From Sceloporus undulatus (taxonomy: Eukaryota; Chordata; Lepidosauria; Squamata; Phrynosomatidae), in contig NC_056529.1 of NCBI RefSeq assembly GCF_019175285.1, positions 1,192,397 to 1,256,396 on the forward strand: DNA of 64,000 bases, read 5' to 3'. Position numbers and translations under genes: made by a program. Of the stretch, positions 35,301-48,200 are shown one piece after another; the stretch's first letter is position 1; the number at the start of each line of letters is the position of its first letter. The notes under the pieces are model-generated. The model did no database searches. It had not been told where the DNA came from and saw only the letters and a list, made by a program, of their open reading frames with translations.

Positions 35301-37845
35301 GATTTGGGGACCCAAAGCCCTGTCCCCTCCTGTTGCCAGCCAGCCTTACCTGGCGCTTGTGTGCCTTCCGCCCTAAGAGCAAGCGCTGGGTCCATAGTAA
35401 TGGAGAGCTGCCTTCTGCTTTGCTGCTTCAGCTCCAGGAGTCAGAATGGAACCGGACTGTGTTCCAGGGAGATCCACTGAATTCCAGGCACAATAAAGTG
35501 GGTGGGTTGGTGGGAGAAGGTGAACCCCTCAAACCTCTGCAATGTGAATGCCTTGAGAGACGGAGTAAGTGCAGAGTCAGTCACCCACACATGCAACAAG
35601 GATCATCATCCCCTGGGCACAGCTGCTGGCAGTAGCTCCTGGCACCTGTACGGAAGGATTCCTGCAAGAGAGAGAAGAGCAGATGACGCGGCTCCAAGGA
35701 TGCCTTCAAAGACCCTCCTCTACAGCAACCATCCAGCACAAGCCAAGCCCATGGAGCAGGGGCAGGAGAGCTGCTCTTGGTGGCTGACCCTCTGCAGTGG
35801 ATCTCCGTTCCTGTAACAGTAAGTCAAAGTATGAGCTTCTTGCTTCTCTAAACCGCCCACATTTGGAATTGGCCACTGCAACTTGGACAACCATCAGAAA
35901 CACAGCCGAGCTCTGAGCTGTCTGTCACAAAGGCCTGGTGAATGATGGAGGACCCCATTCCTTGCTCATGGCAACCCCTCCACTGTAGCAGCGCAACTAC
36001 ATTTTGAGAGGGCCTGGCATGGAGTATTAGCCTCCTCATTGCACCTGTGCATTTCTGCTTTACCCATTGCTTCTTGACATAGTCTGAGCCTTCAGAGGAG
36101 GCCAACAGAAGCAACTGCCGCTTGCCTTTTACAAGGATGGTCCTTGGGAAGGCAGCCGAGACAGAGGGGCTTTTCCCAGCAGAGACTGGCTGGGACTGGG
36201 GCCCCAATCCTGCCAGCACTCCAGGGGCCCAAGAGCCCTCCTCCGTGGTTTGCCTGCTGGCCCTGGGCCCAATGGCACAGGGCCCAAGCTCTTTGGTTTG
36301 GGAAGAGCAAACAGGCTCGGTCCCTGAAGGAGGCTATTGCTCCCTGGGCTGCTTGAGGCTTTCATAACTTCTGCTCTGGAAACCACCTTTTAAATAACAA
36401 GAGCAAGGAGGCCATGCCAGAGATCTCCGATACACAGCTGGCCAAGGAGGGGGCTTTTGGCAACTGCCTCCAAGAGAGACCCAGGAGAGAGAACCCAGGG
36501 CAGCACTGGGAGGAAAGTCATAACAACAACAACAACAACAACAACGCTTATTTATAACGTCCTTCCTGAAGTGCTGGGATTGCAACACCCACGATTCCTG
36601 CCTAGTAATGCTGATAGGAGTTGCAGTCCAGCCACACCAGGGAGGCTGCAGTATTCCCTTCTAGCCAATAGCTCACCTCACGATCCACTGAATTGATCCC
36701 CTGCGATCCCCGCCATCACTCTGCTCTACGCACTGCTGCCCCTCCTCTGCCCACTCCAAGCCATGCGGCCTTTAAGTTGCCTCCACACCTTTGCCACAGT
36801 TGGCAAGGAAGGAATGCATCTTTTGTCTCCCTTCAGCATGGATGATGCATGCCAGGGAGCAGGAATCGTGCCCCGGGGGCAATCTCTGCCCTTGCCCTCC
36901 TACCCTTTGCATGACAAAGGGCATGCAAAGGGCAGCATGACAAAAGCAAAGGCCAAAAGGTGCCCAGAGCTGGCCTAACTCGTTCAACCTCCTTCTAGGG
37001 GAGTGGATGGCCAGGGGCCCCATTGGGAAGCCTTCCCCCCGGGGACACTGTGCCTTGAGGGCCTTGCCCAGCCTCCTCCGAAAGCCCTCTTGCCCCTTGT
37101 GGCCCTAGTCCCTGGCTGGCCAAGGGCAGGCTCCGGGATGCAGAGGGCTTTGGCCTGCCCTGCAGTTCCTCCCCAAGGAGCCAGGCTGCCATCATTCGAG
37201 AGGGTTGGGGTCAGGGTTAGCAGTTTCAGCCATGTATAGACCATACAGAACCTATCAGCTTGAAAGAAAAGAAGCCTCCTTTGAAATAAGTCCTTCAAAG
37301 AGACCTACTGCAAAACGGTCCTAAGCCTTAAGTTTCTGTTGAAGAGCGGAGTCTTTCAGAAGAGGAGGAAGACAGAGGCATCTCTGGCTGCATGGCCAGC
37401 CAAAGGGTAGCTAGAGCCGATACACCACCGACAGGGGGAGCCATGCTCTGCCCAGTGGCTGCAGTCCTTGGCACGATGCCCCTGGCTTTTGAAGAAGCCC
37501 CCCAGATTGTGTAGAGCTGAGAAGGGGGCTGGCGGGCTTGGGCTCTCCTTCCTGGCTTCCTGGCTCGGGGCTTCCTTCCGAGGCAGAGCCTGACTCCTCC
37601 GGGGCTGAGCCCAGCCCCCCCCAAGCCCCACTCTAGGGCTCCCCACTTGGGGTCCTCCTGGCACCCAGGCTGGAGCCCCTCCATCCTCCTGGGCTGCAGG
37701 GGCTGGCCGCTGCCCGAGGGAGGGAGGCCCTGGAGCTCTGCGGCCGCTGGGCTCCCAGGCTCTGCTCTGCTCCAGCGGGGGAGCTGAAGCGGGATGAGAG
37801 CGCGGTAAAGGAGGCGCCTGGAAGGGACGCCAGGGGGCTGCTTAC
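32376..37845 (-). other. SCNN1B: Inferred SCNN1B first intron
   Basis: Between the inferred non-coding exon near 37.85 kb and the first coding exon. It holds a (CTTC)n run at 32871-32913 and an (AAC)n run at 36522-36545. Otherwise I see no coding sequence or clear transposable element. The intron reading depends on the exon 1 inference. Confidence 0.45.
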
Positions 37846-38100
37846 CTGCCTGCCTGCCTCCCTGGGGCTGGCTTCCTTGCGGCTTCAGCGTGGAGGCTCC
37901 CGGGGGGCGTCCGGCCGGCAGGAGTGTCCTGCGCTGCCTCCTGCTCCTTCTCCGACGGGGCGGCAAGCAAGAGGGCCAGCCCAGAGCCAGCAGAAGGACG
38001 GCAGGCCAAGCTCTCTGCCCGGCCCCCGGAGGGAGGGAGGGAAGAAGGGAGGGATGGCACTCTGCACGCCCCCCGAGGCCCTCCCGCCCTGGCTGCCCTC
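37846..38100 (-). promoter_or_regulatory. SCNN1B: Inferred SCNN1B non-coding exon 1 within a GC-rich island
   Basis: On the minus strand, GGCAGGCAGGCAG is followed at 37845 by a strong donor GTAAGC. The surrounding 37.56-38.18 kb is the most GC-rich and CpG-bearing stretch between the two ENaC genes. Mammalian SCNN1B has a non-coding first exon, and the first coding exon here starts right after an AG, so this is the best candidate. The 5' limit is a guess. Confidence 0.45.
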
Positions 38101-38299
38101 TCCCCCTCCAAAACAAGGCCCAGGAGGAGCCCTTCTGCGCTCTCCAAGAAGGAGGCAGCAGGGGAGGAAGAAAGCCCATCATCCCCCGGCCATCTGAACA
38201 GAGGACAACAACCACAACTTCTTCCTTCTCCTCCTGGACAACCCTGAAGCCCTTTCCCGGGGAAGAAGAGGCCAAGGGAGCTGCAGAAGTTTGCAACAC

Positions 38300-41200
38300 G
38301 ACGAGTCACTTTTGGGCATTTGGGGATGGTCCACAAAGGCTTGACTGCCTTGGGGATTTTGGAGGATATCCTCCATCTTTCCCAACCATCCCTAAGAAGG
38401 CTTTCATAGCCGGCATCCCTAGTTTTTGTGGGGTTTTGAGACTATGTGGCCTCCTAGCCCCCAAACCCCACAAAAAACCATCCGTAAGAGGTTCGTTGTT
38501 GCACTCTCTGCTCTTCCCTAGAAGCTTCCCATCTGGCCAGGGCTGCATCCACACGGGAGAAATAACCTGGTGGTTTGACCTGGCTCACGGCTATGGAATT
38601 CTGGGAGTTGGAGTTTGTTGGTGGGCCCTGAGCAGAGCAGAGCCATCCATCTCGATTTGCCCCACACTTCTTTTTCAAAGTCCTAATGGTGTTCATCTGC
38701 CAGAGGAGAGCCCCCTTCCGCCCAGCTGTCCCCATGGGGAGCCTGGGGGGGTATGGGTCGGGTGAGGGCACAGGGGGAGACCTACTGCCCCACGAAGCCC
38801 CTTTGGGTCCCACATTGCAAGAAAGGAAGGATGTAAATGAAATGAACAAACAGATTGGTTCATCCAAGGAACCAAAGTGCTCAAAGAAACATGGGTGGGT
38901 GGGTATGGTTCTTGGTGGGGTCCCAAGGGGGGCTGAGGGTGGCAGCCAAAGCCCCCTGGCACCACTGGCCCTCCATTGGGGGAGCATCGCTGGAAATACC
39001 TGGAATAGGTTTGGGTCCACTCCAGGCGGTGCTCCCAAAGGGCTCCCTTGCTCTGCATATTTGCTCTCCAGCCTCAGTTTGTTGCTCCTGACCTTTCAGA
39101 CCCAGGAGGCGGTGGGTCCAGAGAGAGGCCTGGCCAGCAAGAAGCCCCCCTTTGGGTGACTGGGAGATGAGGAATGTGGGCTTCCCTTCCCTGAAAAGCC
39201 CAGAGTGGCTTTGGGAGGGGGACATATCTATCTTTCTGTCCATCTGTCCCATCCCAGACCCACGCAACCTCACCCCAGAAGCACCACCGACTGTTGGCAG
39301 GCCCTGGCACAGGAGCCCTGCCAGGAGTGACTCCATGCCTGGCTGCCCACCTCCAGCCACCCCCAGGCCTCCCTGGCACCCCCGACCTGCTTTGGCCTCT
39401 CTGTCCATGCTGGGATGTCCCTCTCCAGCCTGGCACTGCCTGCCCTGCGTGGGTGTTGTCGCCTGGGCCTTGCTTTCCTCTCCCCAAAACTGCCACTCCT
39501 CTCTTTGGATGCTCTCCTGGAGCCTCTCTGGTTTGGCAGGTTCAGACACAGGGAGGAAGCCAGGGCAGTTTTCCCTTTTGGAGGCGATGGCGGCAATGAG
39601 GGCAATGATGGCGAAAGAGACTCAAACCGCCCATCGCTTTAGTAAGGCTGGGTTTTTCAGGTCCAAGCTCAGCCTCCCTTTTCAGTGGAACTGAGTCCCT
39701 TGTGAAACCTCATGAAGTGCTCAGCTCCTGTTCATGAATCTGTCCTCGACCCAAGTGACTCACAAGCCTCCCAGAGCCGCCCTTTTTGGTTTCTAGGAAG
39801 GAGGGAGAGGCCAGAGTTTGTAGCAGTTGGATACAGTACCTCTTGGACTGTCGTGGGTCCATCCTATGCAATCCTGGGATTTGTAGTTTGCCAAGGGTCT
39901 GGAAATTCCAAGCTAGAGTAGTCCTGTGTAGTGCTGCTCAAGCTATCTGATGTGACAAGAGTGGCACCCCCCCCCATTCTGTGCCAGGGACCAGTGCCAT
40001 GTTCATGGCACTTCATGGCAGGGTTTTTAATGTTAGACAAGAGCAATAAGAGAGGAAGGGCAGCAAGTGCCTTTCTTTCCAATACGTCCTCCCTGCAGTG
40101 TGGGACGCATCCAGGCACTCCAGCCTCAGAGGACTCCAACATCAATTACATGACTGGGCTATTTTATTTCCACTGGACTAGAACCATCTCACCGACTGTT
40201 TTTCCTAATGATTTTATTATGGCGGTATTTTTGGCTGTGTTTCTGAGTGTCTTGGTTTTATTGATAGTCTCCATTTCATATTGCATTGTTTTGCTTTTTC
40301 AAATTGTTTGAATGGTGTTTATGTTGCCCTTAATATGGATGCCACACCCGGATGTTCTTTGTATTTAAAAGTGGAATACAAACACTCCAAACAAATACTT
40401 TCACCCACGTGGCCCTTTTGTGTCTGTGTGTGTGTGTGTGTGAAAATCCCACAGGTGAAAAAGAGATTCTTTCAAATGCTGGCAGTAAACCTGATGAAGG
40501 CATGTTTCCATCAGAGCTAAGAGCAACAGAGGGCTGTTTCCACAACACGCATTTTAAAAATTCAATGAACACAATTGTTGGGGGACAACAACCCATTCTG
40601 CACCTGTGTTTGCACCTGAAGGGTACAAAATGGGCATGATGTTCCAGCCTCATGCTCTGGAAGGGGCTGCCCACAACACAAAGCCCACAGCACCCCACTG
40701 CAGACTCTGCCCCATCTCTGGCAGGTGAGATGAGCAAAACCAAAAGATGGCTGGATGAGACCTTCCTCTGTTGTTCCTTTCTGTGGGGCCAGATGGCCAC
40801 TGGGTTCCTGGTGGAGGAGGCTGGGGATGCCTCTGGTTTCTGGGGTGCCATGCTCAATGGGGGGGCAGTGTGAACTTTACAGGTGTTCATAGCAAGTGGC
40901 ACCCTCTTGCAGCCTTCAGTTTCACAAGATCTATATGCAAAAACATCACCTTCCACACCCCATGCATGTGCCATGTCTGCTCACGGATGACATTAGTTTT
41001 TCCTGTCTCTGTTCCTCCATTGCAAAAGGAGTGACCCAGGGAAGGATGCCTCATTGCACTCCCTTGTTCCTGCTGCCCTGAAGCCAGTTCTGGGTGACTT
41101 CATTTCTTCCTGGTCTTCTTCAGAGGCATTCACCTTGGTGTCCTTCCTTCCTTCCTCTTCCATCACTCCTGACAAAACAGAGCAGAATTTGGGGGTTTCC

Positions 41201-43220
41201 CCCTCTGGGCCACCCATTTCCAAATCCTGGAAGGTCCCTGATGTGTCTCTAGTCCCAGTTCCAAGAAATCCAGACATGCCAAGCAGGGAGCCCTGCAACC
41301 TCCTTTCCCTCACACTCAGCTCAGCAGCAGTGGGGCGAATTCAAGGTGGAAGGCAGGCAGGCTCTCTTCCAGCCTAGGAATGCTGGCCTAGGCTGCCTCC
41401 ATCCTCTGGAAAGGGCTGGGTGGCAGGTTGACCTGGTTAGCGCAAGAACCGGGGTGGAAACCAGCCGCCTTGCGCTCATCACCTTTGACATCACTGGCTG
41501 GAAGAACTTGCTCCACATCTTCCTTCACCTCCCTTACCAGGAAAAAAACAAAAGACAAAACAGGGCTGCTTCCTCCTCCTAAGTCTCAAGAGAGGTCCCA
41601 GGGCCTCCTTTCACCTCCCCATTCGCTGTGGGTCACAATGGAGAAAGAGTGGCCCTCCCAGGTGCCCAGGGCATTGGATCTCCCTGGATGTGGGCAGGGG
41701 TCCACAGGGGCAGGGGGCAGGGCACCTCACCTGCCTACTTTCCAGGGCAGAGAGGTTGCTCTGACTAGTTGGAAGGACTTCTTCCAAGACCTGATGGCAG
41801 CTGCTGGGGAGAGGAAAGTAAGTGCATGGAAGTTGGGTCCCTTCCTCCTCTTTCCCCTCAAAGTCCTCCTCCCTCAAGTGGTTTTCCCCTTGGTGGAGTT
41901 CAAGGGGCATGTGCCGATGGGCTCTGAGGTAGGAAGGAACATCCAGGGCCATGGGGGAAAGGGCAAAGGAATGGTTGTATATCCCAATACACTTCAAAAT
42001 CTCTCCTCCACCATGTCCCACAGTGACTGCTTGGGATTCGGACACATGTGCACCATACCTGCCTGCCAGCAGCCACCTTCAGACTGCTTTTCCCTCCCCA
42101 GGATCTTTTTGCACAAAGATGACAAGAGGCTGGGGCAGGTGTGGCTTTGCAAGAGGCCTATGAAGGAGAGGGCTGCCCTTCACCTCACTCCACTTCCCAT
42201 CGCTCCAGTGAAGGCCTCCTGGAGCCATGCAATGTGGTTTTCAACAATGGAAGAATGTTATCAATAGGAAACTGTCTGGGAAAGGCAACTGTGTGTATAT
42301 AACGCTGTTAGGACAAGCTGCAGGGTGTCCTGGGCATTTTTTTTCTCCTGAAGTATATCTGTTCAAATAGATGATTTGCTGTTTACACTGGATTTCCCAG
42401 CTTCACCACTTCCTGCTGAGAACCTGTGAATAGACGCAACCTGCAAAGAAGAGGCTAAAAGCACAGGGAGACATTGGCAAGCAAAGATGAAATGCTTTCT
42501 GGCTGAAAGGAACAGGGACTCATCTCAAAAGTGGGGCCGGCAGACCACTCCTCACAAGGCCCTTGTGTCTCCGTCACACACAGCAGTAGTGCATGGAAGG
42601 GCCCCCAAGGAGACTTCCTGGATGGAGATGCCAGAAGCAAGCATTGCAAAGCGGGGGTTGCCCCACACAACCCCCCACTTACATGTTGGGCTTCCCCAGA
42701 TCTCCCCTGTCCATCTGGGCAGATGGAGTTCACAGCCCAAAGAGAAATGCTGGGTGACCTGGGCTGAACTCTGGGAAACTGCTCTGGCCTCACTTTGGCT
42801 GGATTCCCAAGAAAGCCAGCCTCTGCTGAGCCTTCAGAGCGCCATCAATAAAGAGAAGGCAAGAGTCCTCCAGCATTGCTACAGCCCAGGAAAGAGAGAG
42901 ACATGGCAGTCTGGATGATGCCTCTCTTGCCCAGATGCAGCTACACAATCAGAATTCCACCATTTGTGCCATCTATGTAGATGAAGGTCTTGGAAGGTCA
43001 CCAGGTGTCGCTTGGCCATTCTCTCTTTGTGGGAAAGCCGTCCTCCTTTTCTGGGAGATTTATCAGACAGAGAAGGCAGAGGAGACCCCAGATTCAGCTC
43101 CACTCCAGCCTTCCTCTCCAGGAATCATTCGCTTGGGTTGTCCAGACTGGCCTCACATTGACCCCCTTCAGGACCTGGCCAAGCTAGGGTTGGCTAACCA
43201 GGCCACCCTTTCACACTAAC
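38300..43220. other. Intergenic spacer upstream of SCNN1B and downstream of SCNN1G
   Basis: Contains a half-copy of the hairpin MITE at 38542-38640, a (TG)n run near 40420-40442 and a MITE scrap at 39858-39920. Several open frames of 100-280 codons occur (for example 41428-42267), but none has recognisable protein content, conserved start context or splice structure. I see no gene. Confidence 0.55.
38542..38640. mobile_element. Hairpin MITE (hAT-like), half copy
   Basis: GCATCCACACGGGAGAAATAAC then CACGGCTATGGAATTCTGGG and GTTGGAGTTTGTTG form the left arm of the element at 1772 and 2298; the right arm is missing. Confidence 0.7.
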
Positions 43221-43268
43221 TGCCATGGCTGCTTTGTATGGAATCCTGGGAACTGTAGTCTGGTGAGG
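43221..43268. mobile_element. MITE scrap adjoining the CR1
   Basis: TGCCATGGCTGCTTTGTATGG and AATCCTGGGAACTGTAGTCT match the left arm of the lizard hairpin MITE family and stop at the CR1 start. Confidence 0.5.
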
Positions 43269-44162
43269 CTCATCAAATTTGCAGATGACACCAAATTAGG
43301 AGGAGCAGCTAATACTCCAGAGGACAGGATCAAAATTCAAAACGACCTGAATAGACTAGAAAGCTGGGCCAAAGCTAACAAAATGAAATTCAACACGGAG
43401 AAATGTAAGGTACTGCACTTTGGGCGGAAAAATAAAATGCACAGACATAGGATTATGGGGGACACCTGGCTGAACGAGAGACTTATAAGTGTGAAAGGGA
43501 TCTGGGAGTCCAAGTAGACCACAAGTTGAACATGAGTCAACAGTGCGATGCGGCAGCTAACAAGGCCAATGCGATTTTAGGCTGCATTAATAAAAGTAAA
43601 GTGTCTAGATCAAGGGAAGTAATAGTCCCACTCTATTCTGCTTTGTTCAGGCCCCACCTGGAATACTGTATCCAGTTCTGGGCACCACAATTCAAAAAGG
43701 ACATTGAGACACTGGAGCCATGTGTCCAAAGGAGGGCGACTAAAATGGCGAAGGGTCTGGAAACCATGAAGCCCTATGAGGAACGACTTAGGGAGCTGGG
43801 GATGTTTCGCATGGAGAAAAGAAGGATAAGAGGTGATATGATAGCCCTGTTTAAATACTTGAAGGGATGTCATATTGAGGAGGGAGCAAGCTTGTTTTCT
43901 GCTGCTCCAGAGAACAGGACCCAGAACAGTGGAAAAGAGATTCCAGCTCAACATTAGGAGGAACTTCCTGACAGCAAGGGCTGTCCAACAGTGGAACACA
44001 CTCCCTCGGAAAGTGGTGGAGTCTCCTTCTTTGGAGGTCTTTAAAGAGAGGCTGGATGGCCATCTGTTGGGGATGCTTTGACTGAGATTTCCTGCATGGC
44101 TGGGGGGTTGGACTGGATGGCCCTTGTGGTCTCTTCCAACTCTACGATTCTATGATTCTATG
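43269..44162 (+). mobile_element. CR1 LINE 3' end (reverse transcriptase C-terminal part)
   Basis: 5'-truncated CR1 beginning at the catalytic FADDTKLGG box of reverse transcriptase. It continues through [84 protein letters not shown] and PSLEVFKERLDGHLLGML. It ends in the diagnostic tail ATTCTATGATTCTATGA at 44148-44164. The protein is spread over three frames (43263-43517, 43526-43957, 43875-44081), so about two frameshifts are present and it is inactive. Confidence 0.93.
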
Positions 44163-44298
44163 ACTAGAGATCTCTTGCCAAGAATCCCCCCATGAACCAC
44201 AAAGGAAAGGCAGGAGGTCACAGGAGGGGCCAAAGCCTTCTCTCCACTGCAAGGCATCCAGAAGCTTCAGTCCAGATTGCAGGTGATTCACATTGCAC

Positions 44299-45246
44299 TT
44301 TATTGCAGGAGCTGTTTTGCAGATACTGGGTTCAGTACCTTTGAAAACTCCTTTAGAGGCTGCCATAGGACCCAGAGTGGCTTCAAAAAACCCCTGGCAG
44401 TAGGGAGCCCCCCCCCCATGCCCTACCAAAGCCCCCAAGGAAGGACCTCTCTCAGACGTACATGGAGGCATAATGGTTCCTGAGAAAAGTTTATTAAATA
44501 CATCTCTTCCCCCACCTTTGGTCAAAGCTATTTTAAAATACTGTAGTCCCATTTAAGAAGAACAACAAGAATAATAAAGGCTTAAATGGCACCAAATGAA
44601 GCTTTAAAAAATATTCTTCATACATACCATGGAGCATCATAGCCCAACCATTGCAGTTTGATGGGAGCAGGAGGGTAAAAGCACCGCAGGGTGCTGCTTT
44701 AAGGCCATTCCTCTGCCCCAGAGGGATTTTGGGGTGACTTCCCCGTTCCCCTCACAATTACTGCAATCTTTTTATTTGAGGGGTGGGGAAGCATCCTGGC
44801 TGGAATCCTTTGGGTGTCTTGCACCCATGTAAGCTCCCCCACAGAAGGAACTGGACATTCTTGTCTGAAGCTGAACTGTTGTGAACCAATGAGGCACTGT
44901 TGCACATGATGGATTCATTCACTGGGCTGCACCTCCAGCTGTGCTATGCCACCGTTCAACACAAGAGCTGTGTAGCATGGTCCGTGAATCGCTCCACACA
45001 GAGGGACCGGAGCTACACAATTCTGATGCAGGATGGCAGCCTGTGAGTTTGGGCCAAGCCCCCTCCTGCCCCCCAAGAGAGGGCAAAGATGGCATTCATG
45101 CCCCCCAAGGGAGATGAGAGGGTCTTGTGAGTAGACCAACATGGCACATACAAAGGGCTGCTTCCCATACTTGGCATCTGTTGCCACAGCCGTGCAGCCT
45201 GCCATGTGTGTGTTGGGGGTGTCCCAGCCATGGGTCAACCACACGG
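44299..45246 (-). terminator. SCNN1G: SCNN1G 3' UTR with two poly(A) signal candidates
   Basis: Minus-strand AATAAA occurs at 44490-44495 and 44299-44304 (the latter in GCAATAAAGTGC context), about 0.75 and 0.94 kb past the stop. Which is used cannot be told from sequence. Confidence 0.55.
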
Positions 45247-48200
45247 TCACTGGCTCTTGACCTCCAGAGTGTCAGGGAGCTGCCCGTCGTAGACGCCTGA
45301 GAGCCGCAAGGTGCTGTAGTTGGGCGGGGGTGTCCGAGGGGCCAGGTGCCCTGGGGGCAGGGGCAAGCGCATAGCCGTGTTAAAGGTGGGCAGGTCATCA
45401 TCCTCATTGATATGGGCATCGCAGGCAGGGTTGTCGAGGCCCTGGACCTCCACTGTGCCACTCTGAGGGGTCCGTCCTTGTGCCCCTTCTCCCCCCACTC
45501 TTCCATCCTCCTCTTCATCTTCCTCCTCTCCTCGCCCGCCCTTCTTGGTTCGCCACCACTTCTTCACTTTCTGCCAACGATGGCGCAGGATAATGCAGAA
45601 GGTGTCAAATAAGAAGACCTCCACGATCTCGATGACGCAGACCACTGAGCAGCTCATCCACAGGCCCAGCTGGCCACCAAAGTTGGACAGGAGGAGGACC
45701 ACCTGGCAGGGACAGAGCAAAGGAGGGAGGGTCACTTTATGGCGGCCTGAGATGGCCAGCTGTGGGGAAAACAGGGACTGCAATCCCTTCACCAGTCCTG
45801 CCCAGAGCAGCCCCCCCTGGATCAATGGGGTTTTCCTCTGCAACAGTTCACCATTCAACAATTGAGTCTCATCAATGAGATTGTGCAGCATAGCTTTTGG
45901 AAAGAGCTCATGGAAGCCAATCCAGACCACATTCACTGGGACGCTGAATCCTAAGGTCAGCCCTGATTACAGAAGACCTATGGACCCGCAGCTCCCCCCC
46001 CCCCCCCCCCCCGTCAAAGAGAGATGGCGAGTTTCCTGTGCAGGACTCAGCCGGGGGAAACTCACATTGTTTGTTGGGTTCTCTGTAATGAATCTCTCAT
46101 TCAGGTCTTTGTAGAAAACCATGAGGCTGGCCAGGTCTGTCCTGGGGGAGAAAGGAGGAGAGCTGCAGGAGCACCTTCTCTTCTAGTGGGGTGCCCTCCT
46201 TTCCCGGTGCCAGAGGGAGAAGGGGACGGAGGGGGACTTACTTGTTTAACGTCTTGTTGCTGCTCATCTTTTTGTCCCAAGAGAGAACTCGGAGTATCCA
46301 TTCCTTTTCAGGAAAATCAAATAAAATCAGGGAGCCCAGGACACACTTTGCAGGGTTCCCCTTGTTTTCTCTATGGGTCTTGTTCCACTACCCAGCCTCC
46401 CCTTCCCAGGCACCAAGCACCTCAAAGTCCCTCTCCCCTTTGTCCTTCCTCTTCCCAGGCCTTCTAGTGTGTCAAACCCCTCTGGGACCCACCCCGCCAT
46501 CTTTGTCTTGTCCCCCTCCTGAGCTTCAGAGGCCCCCACACTGAATCCTGCACCCCTTTGGTGCCTTGTCCAGCACATGGCTGGGGCTAATGCAGTCCTA
46601 AGCTCGGGGGGGGGGGGGGGCTTCCTTGTTGATCTTGCCCAGCATCATCCTCAGGCACAGATGATGTGCGCAAAGGAGACCCAGGAGCACTAAGACAGGC
46701 AGGAATCGCGGGGGGATGCTCACCTCCGAGGCTGTTGATGGCCACTGAGCCAGGCTGGTGGTGAGGGTCCACTCTTTCAGTCTGAGGAAACAGAGGGCCA
46801 CGGTCAGCAAGTGGGCACCAAAAGGGCCATGCTGGCAGGAGGCCAGGCCCCAGTACCCACTATGCCCAAAATGAGAACACTGCCCCGGTAGGAATTCTGC
46901 CCCCCCCCCCCATTAAATTTCCCTTCAGCCCCAAAAGTTTAATTTACAGACATTAAGAGGCTGGAAACTGTTCCCATCTGAATGTCCTCTTCTATTTGTT
47001 GCACTGTCTGCATCCCCCAGGTTGCTCCACCTGCCCCTTTTCATTGGATGCCTCAGCTCTGTCTCTACATGTTCCTGCAAGGCTAGAAATCTGGAGACTC
47101 ATGGAAGTCTTTATTTTGAAAGTGCAGGATTCTTATTTGAAGGATTGACAAGGCCCTCATTTGATGTACCCTCCCCTGTGGCTGGACCTTCTGCCATCAC
47201 AACCTCTTTTTCTCAAGCCTGACTTCTTCTTGACAAGAGAGTCAGTGCGGATGTGCCCCATGGCGGAGGGCATATGGGTGAGGAGTTCCCAGGGATCTCA
47301 CAAATTCTGGGGTGGGTGGGGGTCTTACCTGCAGGCTTCTTTGCAGATCTGCTGGCAGCCCAGCTGCTCCTTCACAAACTGTTCATGGAGCTTGTAGTAG
47401 CAATACACTGGGAGAGAGCAAGTGGGAGGAAGAGCGATTAAGAAATGCCAAGGCAGAAGGAGGCACCTGAACACCTACTGAAGCACTGTGAGGGTCCAGG
47501 AGCTCAGAAGGACATCTTGGGCCAACCCTAGGTGACACTATGGGGAGTGGGGCAAAGCAAGCCCCCTTGGCTGAAGGATTCTGGTTGGAAGGAGAAGGGA
47601 AACAGGGCCCACTGCCACCTTCCCAGGGAACCCTTCTTTTGAAATGGTTCCAGCACTGTTTCCAAGGCAAAGGACTCCTCCTGGCCCCATGTAAAGGGCC
47701 ACTCCATCATGGGCTGAAAGCAGGCTGCTCCCTTTTCTTCTCAGCACAAAGCTGCCCCCACTTCGAGGCTGCAGCATCCGGTAAAAGGGAGTACTCTCCT
47801 CCAAACTGCCCAGAGGGATTCAAGGCTTGGTCCCTGGGAAACAAGGCTTCCAAGTTAGCACCTGCTCAGGTCAGGAGAGAGGCAAGGGGCCTTCCAGCCC
47901 AACCCTTAAGGACTAGAAGTGTGTGTGTGTTAGAAAGGATGCAAACTGATGCCAACAGGGTACTTACTCCAGTTTGGGTACTTCTTGTAGTTGCAGAACT
48001 CAGCCCCGGTGGGCAGAGGCTGGGCATACTGAGCACATCCGCAGGTCATCACCATTGATTTCTGGAAGCAGGAATGCAGGCAGATCTGCAGCAGAGAAGC
48101 CAGGCAGAGAAGCCAGTGGTTAGACCCTACAGCCGGGAGGCACTGAATTTCCAAACCCTGAATGCCAGCAGCCACATGGTGGGGGAAATGCATTCATAAT

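Noticed and set aside
37328-38765. Long open frames of 290-325 codons on both strands
   Set aside because: They overlap each other in a GC-rich island, have Arg/Pro/Gly-biased content, no domain and no splice structure. Base composition explains them.
41428-42267. 279-codon plus-strand frame in the spacer between the ENaC genes
   Set aside because: No similarity to any family I know, no exon structure, and Ser/Pro/Leu-rich content typical of chance frames.
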